Part shown: one piece after another, positions 1 to 7,398 of the stretch
How the letters are laid out: each line of letters starts with the position of its first letter
How positions within the stretch are numbered: position 1 is the first letter of the stretch
DNA from: Bosea sp. PAMC 26642
GTDB lineage: Bacteria; Pseudomonadota; Alphaproteobacteria; Rhizobiales; Beijerinckiaceae
Length of the DNA: 64,000 bases
Direction: 5' to 3'
Assembly: GCF_001562255.1 (NCBI RefSeq)
Contig: NZ_CP014301.1
Location: forward strand, 1,364,001-1,428,000
Program-made: the position numbers and the translations under genes
The notes under the pieces: generated by a model
Databases searched by the model: none
The model's input: the letters and a program-made list of their open reading frames with translations, nothing else
What the model was told of the DNA's origin: nothing

Positions 1-1105
1 TAAGCCGCTCAATACCGCTTTGCCTCATGCGTGCCCGACGGCGCTTAGCATTACGGGAGCGCGTCGATAATGAAGCGTTTGGGACTGAGGCGGAGGAGGC
101 GGTGACGATTGACAGATCGACATCCGAGCTCGCGCCCAGCAAAACATCGTGCTGATGGGTCGTGCTCGCCGCAACGACCTCGCCTTGCATCGGCGTGAGT
201 TCATCGCGATGCAGTTGACGTAGCCGGTTCCTCCGCGACCGCGATCGGTCGGACGCGCTCAGGTTCGATGTCGACGCGAGTAACGGCGAACCCCAGGATG
301 TTACTTCTCGCGCCTCCAACTCGACAGACCTTGTCTGGCGCCATGATATGTGAGGGATGCCGCGACGTTCGAGCCTTTTCTGATATTCGATCTCGCCACG
401 TCGGAGGATGGTGACCGGTTCATCCGGAATGCCTTGGCGTGCGAAGGACCGATGGTCGACACGCTCGAGGGTGAACTGGGAAATAAGATCAGCCCAGGTC
501 GAGCGCATCCACTCCATCTCTCCGGAGATTTGTCGTGTGCCATTGCGGGTCTCGACGATGAGCGGATTGCCCTCGGCAAGTTCCTTCTTCCGGGCCGCGA
601 TGCCGTCTAGCGCACGAACTTTGCGCCCGAAATCGGTTTCCGCAAATCGTCGGGTCGACATAAGGATGTGCATATGGTCGTTAGCGCTGCCTTCCTTGTG
701 ATGCACCGCCCACTGCGCGAACACACCGAACCGACCGACCAGCGCGGCCGCGAAAGTTTCGGTTGCTGCTTGAGCCTGCTGCGTTGTCAGCCCGTATGGA
801 AGGGCTGCGTCAATATGAACGGCAACGCGTGGCGCCTTGCCCGCCCGGCGCTGATACTCGCCGTCCTTCCGGCGCTCCATCTGGTCAGCGGCCTGCCAAA
901 GCTGCACTTTGTCGCGCGTAACACCAGCAGGAACGCTAATGCCGACGCATGCGATCTCGCTTGGATGGTGAGGACGCGACAAAGCTCGTCCGAGCCAATG
1001 CGTTTCGCCGGCAATATAAGCGGATTTTGAGCCCGCCGAGAAAGAGCCTTTCGCAGGATCAGCTCGAACCCATCGGGCACCGAAGTGGAACACGCATTCC
1101 TCCAT
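1..1105 (-). CDS. MobA/MobL-family relaxase, 3' end beyond window
   Basis: An open frame of 368 codons runs off the left edge on the minus strand. The N-terminal third contains AYIAGE, then HIDAALPYGL, then QWAVHHKEGSANDHMHIL followed by STRRF. This is the histidine-rich metal-binding signature of MobA/MobL relaxases, which nick and bind the transfer origin of mobilisable plasmids and islands. The ATG at 1105 was chosen. A GTG at 1117 in the same frame is an alternative, and an in-frame stop at about 1175 limits any extension. Codon use looks less regular downstream of about position 310, so a frameshift near there cannot be excluded. The gene is divergent from two small genes at 1328 and 1773, as mobilisation genes often are. 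The family call is fairly sure; activity is unknown. Confidence 0.78.
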   Translation of the reverse strand, partial: MEECVFHFGARWVRADPAKGSFSAGSKSAYIAGETHWLGRALSRPHHPSEIACVGISVPAGVTRDKVQLWQAADQMERRKDGEYQRRAGKAPRVAVHIDAALPYGLTTQQAQAATETFAAALVGRFGVFAQWAVHHKEGSANDHMHILMSTRRFAETDFGRKVRALDGIAARKKELAEGNPLIVETRNGTRQISGEMEWMRSTWADLISQFTLERVDHRSFARQGIPDEPVTILRRGEIEYQKRLERRGIPHISWRQTRSVELEAREVTSWGSPLLASTSNLSASDRSRSRRNRLRQLHRDELTPMQGEVVAASTTHQHDVLLGASSDVDLSIVTASSASVPNASLSTRSRNAKRRRARMRQSGIERL

Positions 1106-1235
1106 CAAGATCTTCACAGGCCCCTGCCAGGCACGCGCAATTTGGAACGGCGACCTTGGAGCTGTTCGGATTGCCTAGGCGGGCCGGGAGGACGTGCCGT
1201 CCTCCACTGGACCCTCCTGGCACCCTACACGGTAT

Positions 1236-1264
1236 TTGCTGATTTACTATATACATTGTAATCC
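1236..1264 (+). promoter_or_regulatory. possible promoter between relaxase and small genes
   Basis: In the 222-bp gap between the divergent relaxase and the 1328 gene, TTGCTG at 1236 and TAATCC at 1259 are separated by 17 bp. They lie in a local AT-rich patch. The match to the sigma-70 consensus is weak. Confidence 0.25.
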
Positions 1265-1327
1265 GTGTGCGAATCATTCATATGCAGGGTGCTGTCGCCA
1301 TGGCAGCGGCTGTGAAAGGATCTTCAG

Positions 1328-1759
1328 ATGGCTAATAGTGTGATGGGAGTGCGGTTCGACGACGTCGCCGCCGAGGGGAAGCTGATGAATGGTGTCGGGC
1401 AGACGTGGGCCGCCGCCGGGAAGCCGGTCGCCCTCATCGAGGAGATTGCCGAACGCGCCACCCGCGCCGGCAAGAATGAGGTTGTCGCAAAGCTCGTGCG
1501 GACCGCCTACGACGCCGGCTTGATCTTCGATGAGCGGACGCCGCTGCTGCAGCAGGAACAGAGCCGCTATCTCGCCGAGCGGAAGCGCAAGTCCGACGAG
1601 GCGAAGATCAAGGCGAAGATGCGGAAGGAGCAGCTGCTGCGCGATGAGGTCAACAAGGTGATCCAGCAGCGCGATGCCGAAACGCGCGCTCGCGCTGCGG
1701 CGCAGTCGGCGGGTCAGCCCGTTCAGTCCGGCTCGCAGAAGCCGGGCACGCAGGCCTAG
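1328..1759 (+). CDS. hypothetical protein next to relaxase
   Basis: A 143-residue soluble protein that I do not recognise. Residues 60-120 are very rich in Lys, Arg, Glu and Gln and are probably a long helix or coiled coil. The tail is Ala/Gln/Ser rich and probably disordered. An AAGGA-type site lies upstream of the ATG. It is divergent from the relaxase gene and is followed 13 bp later by another small gene, so an accessory role in mobilisation is possible but is inferred only from position. Confidence 0.6.
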   Translation: MANSVMGVRFDDVAAEGKLMNGVGQTWAAAGKPVALIEEIAERATRAGKNEVVAKLVRTAYDAGLIFDERTPLLQQEQSRYLAERKRKSDEAKIKAKMRKEQLLRDEVNKVIQQRDAETRARAAAQSAGQPVQSGSQKPGTQA

Positions 1760-1772
1760 TGGGAGCGACCGC

Positions 1773-2162
1773 ATGAACGAGAACGCATCGAAGTCGTTCG
1801 CTATGGGGACGGGCCAGGCTGCGCCCGTTGAATTCGAGCCCTACAGCGCGACCCGGGACTCGAACTTGATCTTCAACGCCGCGATGGCGTTGATCAACGC
1901 GACGGCCGTCAACGGCAAGCTGAACCTGAAGCCGGCAGTCGCTGTTAAGTGGGCCGCCATGTCTCTCGGCATGGCACGAGCGGCCCCGTCCAAAACTGCC
2001 TATGAAGAGGCCCAGAAGAATCCTGACGCTGGCATCGCCTTCATCCAGCAGACGATTCAGGATCTCCAAGTGGCCCACGAAGCGGCGGTGCGGAAAGAAG
2101 TCCAGATCGAGGATGAAGTGATCGGAGCGGCTGGTAGGGGGCCTGCCACCTCTCAGAACTAA
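1773..2162 (+). CDS. hypothetical protein, second gene of relaxase-linked pair
   Basis: A 129-residue protein of unknown function. The start is the ATG at 1773, preceded by GGGAG; longer upstream reading would overlap the preceding gene. The middle (about residues 35-75) is an Ala/Asn-rich, moderately hydrophobic helix-forming stretch, and the C-terminal part is acidic. It has no signal peptide and no recognisable motif. It probably forms an operon with the gene ending 13 bp upstream, and its end converges with the minus-strand gene at 2173. Confidence 0.55.
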   Translation: MNENASKSFAMGTGQAAPVEFEPYSATRDSNLIFNAAMALINATAVNGKLNLKPAVAVKWAAMSLGMARAAPSKTAYEEAQKNPDAGIAFIQQTIQDLQVAHEAAVRKEVQIEDEVIGAAGRGPATSQN

Positions 2163-2172
2163 TCGTGGACTT

Positions 2173-2997
2173 TCAGTCTCCAGCTATCTCAAGCGTGGCC
2201 AGCCTCGGCGTAAAATCAACAGCGACGAAGACAGCCTTTGTCTCTGCGATACCGAAGGACCGGAACATATCCCGCAGGGGACCCATGTTCCGGTCCTTAT
2301 CGTGTGCGATGACAGGCGTGATGTTCAAAGCGATACACTTCAAAATGTCGCCTATGAGAAGGGAATCGCGGATAGCCAATTCTGACGCGCTCGTGAGACG
2401 CTCGGCGAGAAAGATCGCATAGGCCTTGTCGCCGTCGTCGCGGACGATCTGATCGACCAGGGATCCGAGCCCAAGACCGGGCGGCCTCGCTTGCACGTTG
2501 CTCAGAGGCCCAAGAATTTTATGAGCCAGTTGTGACGCTTGCCGCGAAAATGACGCCACAAGCTGTTCATCGAGTGCATCGTCGAGGTCGACCTGCAGGA
2601 CGGTGCGATTCCTCTGATCGGCAGCAAGTGACGCGATTGAATAATCCCCGTTCAGGAGGCGCCGTGCAGCTCGCCGTGCGCCCCTTGTATCGCTGCGATA
2701 CCAGCGTTCGATGATCTCGACTGCTTGAAATGACTGCTTTTGAAGTGCCTTTGCCAGGATCGGCTCAGAGCTGGCCAAGACCCTCAAAAAGGCGCCTGCC
2801 TTGGCCGCACGACGAATGTGCGTAGGGTGAGGACCGAAGCGGGAACTTAGATCTTCAAGAATCTTGCCGCGTCGCTTCTGCTGAACGCCAGCTAGCGCGG
2901 CAAGGGCCTCTTCGGCTAAAGCAAACCATTCGTCCGCTGAAACCGAAAATCGTCCATTTGGATCCAATTTGCCGGCTGCCGGGGGTGTATCGGCCAT
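2173..2997 (-). CDS. hypothetical protein, 274 aa
   Basis: The frame is open further upstream, but the start was set at the ATG at 2997, where protein-like composition begins; the upstream extension is Arg/Cys-rich and unconvincing. The protein is soluble. Residues about 40-75 are basic and may form a DNA-binding helical region. The middle contains repeated Ala/Arg/Leu helices, and the last 90 residues alternate strands and helices. I recognise no family. It lies between the mobilisation genes and a restriction-enzyme stump, so it is probably cargo of the same mobile element. Confidence 0.5.
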   Translation of the reverse strand: MADTPPAAGKLDPNGRFSVSADEWFALAEEALAALAGVQQKRRGKILEDLSSRFGPHPTHIRRAAKAGAFLRVLASSEPILAKALQKQSFQAVEIIERWYRSDTRGARRAARRLLNGDYSIASLAADQRNRTVLQVDLDDALDEQLVASFSRQASQLAHKILGPLSNVQARPPGLGLGSLVDQIVRDDGDKAYAIFLAERLTSASELAIRDSLLIGDILKCIALNITPVIAHDKDRNMGPLRDMFRSFGIAETKAVFVAVDFTPRLATLEIAGD

Positions 2998-3240
2998 TGT
3001 TCGGTCTCGTTGAGAGGAAGGTGTCACTGGTCGTTTAGAGTGGTCCCGAGGAGGGGGCAAATTTGATATCTGGGCGTGACCATCCAGAGGAGCGCGGCAG
3101 TACGCCCGGTGGACGCGTCGGCGGCAGTTTTGGCGGCAACGAGCCAGCACCAGTCCAGTGAACCTGCCGACGCAAGTGGCTCGACGTCCTCGCCAAGCCA
3201 AAAAAAAGGGGCCAAGAGCGTTTGGTGTGTAGAGGCTTAG

Positions 3241-3474
3241 GCTGCCGTCGAATGCAGCCAAGATAGTAGCGGCTGGCTCCGTTCCCTCAAGGCCTCAAAC
3301 CAGACGACTGAGCCCGAGGTGCTGGCGAAGCGCGATTCAGCGCTCGAATGGTGCCGGCACGCGAGCAATCATTCGGCAAGCTACGGCGGCAAGTCGTGGC
3401 GCTACGCGCTGATCCCGCATGATGCGATTGCCGAAAACATGACTCTTACCGGTTTCTCACGGCAGTTCGGCTAA
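3241..3474 (+). pseudogene. C-terminal stump of type III-like restriction endonuclease/helicase
   Basis: The plus-strand frame ending at TAA 3472-3474 encodes ALEWCRHASNHSASYGGKSW followed by RYALIPHDAIAENMTLTGF. This resembles the extreme C-terminus of DEAD/DEAH-type restriction endonuclease Res subunits (WxY-LIPHD-I--NMTL). A stop at 3238-3240 closes the frame upstream, and I see no helicase motifs, so only about 78 codons remain. It is a relic of a restriction system lost from the element on the left. Confidence 0.55.
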
Positions 3475-3843
3475 GGAGATCGCAGCAATCGACGTTCAAC
3501 ACGACGGTGCGCATTTTCCGAAACGGACTCTTGACGTTGGTCCACCAAACAGGTCCACTGGAGGTGCGCGAAGATGGAAGGGATCGACCGAAATCACGCA
3601 AAAACTGCGAATTTGTGCTGTTTTTGGCGATTTTTGGAAATGTCTCAGAGTCCTAGTCCCCCAGCCAGTTTCACGTCCGCCGGAGTTTGGCGCATCAAAC
3701 CCGGGAGAAACAAGAGCGATTCTGGCCCATAGCTAACTCTAGGAACGTCCTCTTCGGCCGGTTTGATTGGCGATCGTGCCCCCGCAGTTACACTTGTCGC
3801 ACTGTAATGGGGAAGGCGTACGCGGTGTGCCAACGCCTGACGA
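3475..3843. other. gap with no supported gene
   Basis: These 369 bp hold only short, unconvincing frames. No tRNA, inverted repeat or IS end could be made out. It marks the boundary between the mobile-element remnant and the catabolic operon. Confidence 0.5.
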
Positions 3844-5280
3844 TTAAAATATGAACTGCGCCCAACCGGCGACAAAATCACCCGAGCGCCCGCCGGCCTG
3901 CTTCAGCCGCTCGCCGGGCGTGTAGTGGACATAGGTCCCGCCGATCGTCAGGTGCTCCGTCGCGCTCCACTCGAATGCCGCGCTGGTCTGCTGACCGATG
4001 AAGCGGCCGGTTCCGCCGGCGGTCCCGCGGACCGGACTGAGCGGCGGCGCATAGAAGCCATCGGCCTCGGCCTGTTTCCAGAGCGGGTTCCAACCGAGCG
4101 TGACGCTGAGTTTTGGTGTGAGCGACAGGGTCAGGTTCGGCTGGATGTCGATCAGGTTGGCCGGCGCGGCGAGATTGGCCTCGGAGAAGTATGGCAGCTT
4201 CGGAAACAGCGGGTTGAAGGTGCCGAGTCGGTTGTCGCGCAGGTTCCCGTCGCCGCTGATGGCGTCGGCGTTCAGTCCGAGGCGCGGCGAGAAGGGTAGA
4301 TCGGCGAAGCGGTAGCCAAGGTTCCCCGAGACGGTCCAGGCGAAAATATCGGCCGTGCCGAAGCTGCCGAACTGGAAGGCCGCTTCGATATTCCAGTCGA
4401 AACCGCTTCGCTTGCCGAAGAGCCGGGTGCCGAGCGTGTGCCGGCGCTCGGTCGCTGTGCCTTGGGCGAAGCGGGCCTCGTCGCGCTCAAGGCCGAGATA
4501 GTAGAGATCGGCCTTGAGGCCGGGCATCAAGGGGATCGCCGCTGTCGCATAGGCGCCCCAAAATAGCTGGGCCCGATCGTTGCTATCGTTGAAGGCCCCG
4601 AGCTGCGGGGCGACCGGACGCATCAGGAAGGCGTCGATCCGCGACTCGCCTGATCCAATCCAGGCGGCGCGGGCGCCGTCGAAGGCGCGGCGGATATTCG
4701 GGCTTTCGCGGACCGAGACAAGACGTGAGGAGCCAAAGCTCATTTCCTGGCGGCCGCCGCGCAGCATGATCTCGCCGCCAGCAGCCGGGAGCGACAGCTC
4801 GCCGAAGGCCTGCAGGACATCGACCTGGTCCTTCTGCGTCGGCGGCGGCTTGCCGGCCCAGCCCGGTGCGAGGCCGCTGGCCAGTTCAACGAAGGCCCTG
4901 GCATTGGTGCCGAAATGGAGGTCGGCGAACAGGAAGGAGCGCAGCAGCGTATAGTCATTACGGCGCGGCGAACCGAGTCCGAAGACCGGATCGCGCGAGG
5001 ATTCGAAGCGCGCCCTGAACTCGCCGCCCAGCGTCAGATACACCGAGCCGTCGCCGCTTAGCGGAATCCATTTGACCGGGTCGAACGGGTCGGTCTGCAG
5101 AGCTGGGTCGCGCAGGGGCGTCCAATCCTCGTTGAAGCGGTGGCTTTCATAGGCAGGGCGGTTGGTTGGGGTCTGTGCGAGGGCGGCGGTCTCGCTCAGT
5201 CCGAGGATCGCGACCAGCGCTGCGCCGGCGACATCGCGGAGGCGGCAATCCGGCCATGAATCCGACCATGCCGAGCTCAT
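3844..5280 (-). CDS. alginate-export-type outer-membrane beta-barrel protein
   Basis: A 478-residue protein with a signal peptide (hydrophobic residues 17-28, cleavage after ALA at about residue 35). It then has many amphipathic strands such as GSVYLTLGGEFRARFES and ends in aromatic WAQFIF, as outer-membrane barrels do. This is the Alginate_exp porin architecture; such proteins form outer-membrane channels for anionic solutes. Despite the name, no alginate genes are nearby. It is the last gene of a seven-gene operon and its ATG overlaps the stop of the MFS gene by 4 bp. Here it probably gives outer-membrane passage for the substrate or product of the operon. Confidence 0.8.
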   Translation of the reverse strand: MSSAWSDSWPDCRLRDVAGAALVAILGLSETAALAQTPTNRPAYESHRFNEDWTPLRDPALQTDPFDPVKWIPLSGDGSVYLTLGGEFRARFESSRDPVFGLGSPRRNDYTLLRSFLFADLHFGTNARAFVELASGLAPGWAGKPPPTQKDQVDVLQAFGELSLPAAGGEIMLRGGRQEMSFGSSRLVSVRESPNIRRAFDGARAAWIGSGESRIDAFLMRPVAPQLGAFNDSNDRAQLFWGAYATAAIPLMPGLKADLYYLGLERDEARFAQGTATERRHTLGTRLFGKRSGFDWNIEAAFQFGSFGTADIFAWTVSGNLGYRFADLPFSPRLGLNADAISGDGNLRDNRLGTFNPLFPKLPYFSEANLAAPANLIDIQPNLTLSLTPKLSVTLGWNPLWKQAEADGFYAPPLSPVRGTAGGTGRFIGQQTSAAFEWSATEHLTIGGTYVHYTPGERLKQAGGRSGDFVAGWAQFIF

Positions 5281-6926
5281 GACTCGTGATCCGCCGCACC
5301 AGTCTTGCGGCCCTCCCGTTGCGGCGAAAGCCCGAGCAGATGCGTGACGATCGGTGCCTCAGGCCCAGCATGGAAGCGCCTCACCTCGGCCTGGAGGTCG
5401 GCATCGGCCTTCGACACGCGCTTGTGCTGCCGCAGGTGCTCCGCCCAGGACTCGACCATAAACCATTCCACGATGCGCTCGGGCGAGGCCGCATCCTCGC
5501 TGACGCCCCACGCGAAGGCGCCGTCGCGCCTCCGCTCGGGGGCGACCCGGGCGATGGCTGCCAGAAAGGCTGCGCGATTCTCGCGGGCGATGCGGTATTC
5601 GATCGTGATCGTCACCGGGCCACGATCATGCTCGACCGGCTCGGCGATGGCGGGCTCCGGCCAATGCGACGAGGGGGTCAGGTCGGACTCGCCCTCCGGC
5701 AGCGGTAGGCGTAACGCTGCGAAGGCGACGACGACCAGCGCCAAAGCCGCCGCGACCAATGCGCCTTGAAGTCCTATCGCTTCCGCAATGAGGCCCCAGA
5801 GAAGGCTTCCGGCAGCCGAGGCGCCGTTGAACACCGTCAGGTAGATCGCCAGACCCCGGCCGCGCACCCAGTTCGGCAGGATCGCCTGTATCGTGCCGTT
5901 GAACGTGGTCAGGGCCGCAATCCAGGCGCCGCCGAGGATGAGGAGCAGGATGACCGCGAGCCATTGCGGTGGCGCGGCCGCAAGCGCCGCGGTGACTGCA
6001 GCGGTCACGAGCGTTGCACCGAGCATTATGCGATCGACGCCGATGTGCGCCCGGAACCGCGGCAGCACGATCGCGCCGATGATCGCTCCGGTGCCAACCG
6101 CGCCGAGGAGAAGGCCGTAAAAGCCGGCACCGCCTTCAAGCAGCCGGCGGGCCACCAGCGGCAGCAGTGCCCAGATCGCACTGGCGCAAATGAAAAAGAG
6201 CGTTGCGCGTAGCAGCACCCGGTGCAGCTCGCGGCTGGCGCGGGCGTAGCGCAGCCCAGCTCGGAAGGCGCCACCGAAATGCTCGCGCAGCTCGTCATCG
6301 GCTCCGGCGGGACGCCGCCACCAGACCAGGGCGGCGATGACAAGGACATAGCTGAGCACGTCCGCGCCATAGGTCGCCGCCGCTCCGAAGGTGACGAGCA
6401 GGACCCCGCCGAGCGCCGGACCGATTGAGCGGGCGATGTTGAAGCCGAGTGAATTGAGCGCGATCGCGTTGCGCAAGTCGGATCTCGGTACGAGCTCGGG
6501 CACGATCGACTGCCAGGTCGGCCCCATCAACGCTGCGCCGACGCCGCCAAGGAAGGTCAGCCCGACCAGGATCTCGACGGTCAGCCTGTTGGTAAGCGCC
6601 AGGGCGAGCAGGGATGCGCTGATCAGACCGAGCAGGATCTGCACGCCTATAAGAAGCTTACGGCGGTCGACAATGTCGGACAGCACGCCAGCAGGAATCG
6701 CCAGCAGGAAGATTGGCAGGGTGCCGGCGACTTGGATCATCGCCACCGCAGAGGGCGAGCCGGACAGATCCGTCACTAGCCACGCGCTGGCAACATCGCG
6801 CATGAACGTGCCGATGTTTCCCAGAATGGTCGCCGCCCAGAGCACGGCAAAGACCGTCTGCCGCAAAGGCGAAAATGCCGATGACGGGATCGGCGCTGTG
6901 GGGGCGGCATGTGGCGCTTCGGTCAT
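5277..6926 (-). CDS. MFS transporter of the transmembrane secretion effector (MFS_3/EntS-like) type
   Basis: A 549-residue protein. Residues about 20-415 form a 12-helix major facilitator domain with the cytoplasmic loop motif GVLSDIVDRRKLL after helix 2. The C-terminal 110 residues (from VTITIEYRIARENR to HLLGLS) form a soluble dimeric-barrel-like domain, which is normal for this family and not a new fusion. Relatives such as EntS export small molecules across the inner membrane. It overlaps by 4 bp with the DoxX gene upstream and the porin gene downstream, so the genes are translationally coupled. Together with the porin it suggests an export or import route; the substrate is unknown. Confidence 0.85.
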   Translation of the reverse strand: MTEAPHAAPTAPIPSSAFSPLRQTVFAVLWAATILGNIGTFMRDVASAWLVTDLSGSPSAVAMIQVAGTLPIFLLAIPAGVLSDIVDRRKLLIGVQILLGLISASLLALALTNRLTVEILVGLTFLGGVGAALMGPTWQSIVPELVPRSDLRNAIALNSLGFNIARSIGPALGGVLLVTFGAAATYGADVLSYVLVIAALVWWRRPAGADDELREHFGGAFRAGLRYARASRELHRVLLRATLFFICASAIWALLPLVARRLLEGGAGFYGLLLGAVGTGAIIGAIVLPRFRAHIGVDRIMLGATLVTAAVTAALAAAPPQWLAVILLLILGGAWIAALTTFNGTIQAILPNWVRGRGLAIYLTVFNGASAAGSLLWGLIAEAIGLQGALVAAALALVVVAFAALRLPLPEGESDLTPSSHWPEPAIAEPVEHDRGPVTITIEYRIARENRAAFLAAIARVAPERRRDGAFAWGVSEDAASPERIVEWFMVESWAEHLRQHKRVSKADADLQAEVRRFHAGPEAPIVTHLLGLSPQREGRKTGAADHES

Positions 6927-7369
6927 CGGGCTCGGCCTCTGCAGGAGCGGGCCGCGAGGATCGCCAGCAGGGCGAGGCCGCCGATGATCGAGACATGCTC
7001 GAAGAAGATGTTCTGGTGCAGGAAGCGCTCAGTCGCCGGTTTCAACCAGAAGGCATGGGCGAAGAGCGTTGCGATGGCGGTGAAGCCGGCGAGCGCCGCG
7101 GCGCCGATCCAGGCATAACGCCCACCAGCGATCAGCAGGGCCGAGCCGCCGAGCTGGGTCATGATGACTAAGACGGCGAGGAGCGCCGCCGGCTCGAACC
7201 CGGTCAGGCCGCGCACCTCGGCCGTCGCGCCGCCGAAATCAGCGAGCTTCGCGACGCCGCTGAGCAGGAAGGGCAGGGTGACCGCGATCCGAGCGATCAT
7301 GGCCAGCCAAGACTGCCCGAGCAGGTTTTCGGCGGCCGACTGGACGGCGGAGAGCGGCGAAGCCGACAT
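6923..7369 (-). CDS. DoxX-family membrane protein
   Basis: A 148-residue protein with four predicted membrane helices and the DoxX-type opening RIAVTLPFLLSGVAKLADF. DoxX/DoxD-like proteins are small inner-membrane proteins linked to redox chemistry, usually of unknown specific role. The ATG at 7369 was preferred because AAGGA lies 9 bp upstream; longer starts run back into the amidohydrolase gene. It follows the amidohydrolase with a 29-bp gap and overlaps the MFS gene by 4 bp. Confidence 0.85.
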   Translation of the reverse strand: MSASPLSAVQSAAENLLGQSWLAMIARIAVTLPFLLSGVAKLADFGGATAEVRGLTGFEPAALLAVLVIMTQLGGSALLIAGGRYAWIGAAALAGFTAIATLFAHAFWLKPATERFLHQNIFFEHVSIIGGLALLAILAARSCRGRAR

Positions 7370-7398
7370 GACGCAAATCCTTCGTTGAGAGGTACTGC

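Noticed and set aside
5277..5640. Soluble C-terminal domain of the MFS transporter as a novel fusion to a monooxygenase
   Set aside because: This domain is a regular part of the transmembrane secretion effector family, so it is not new.
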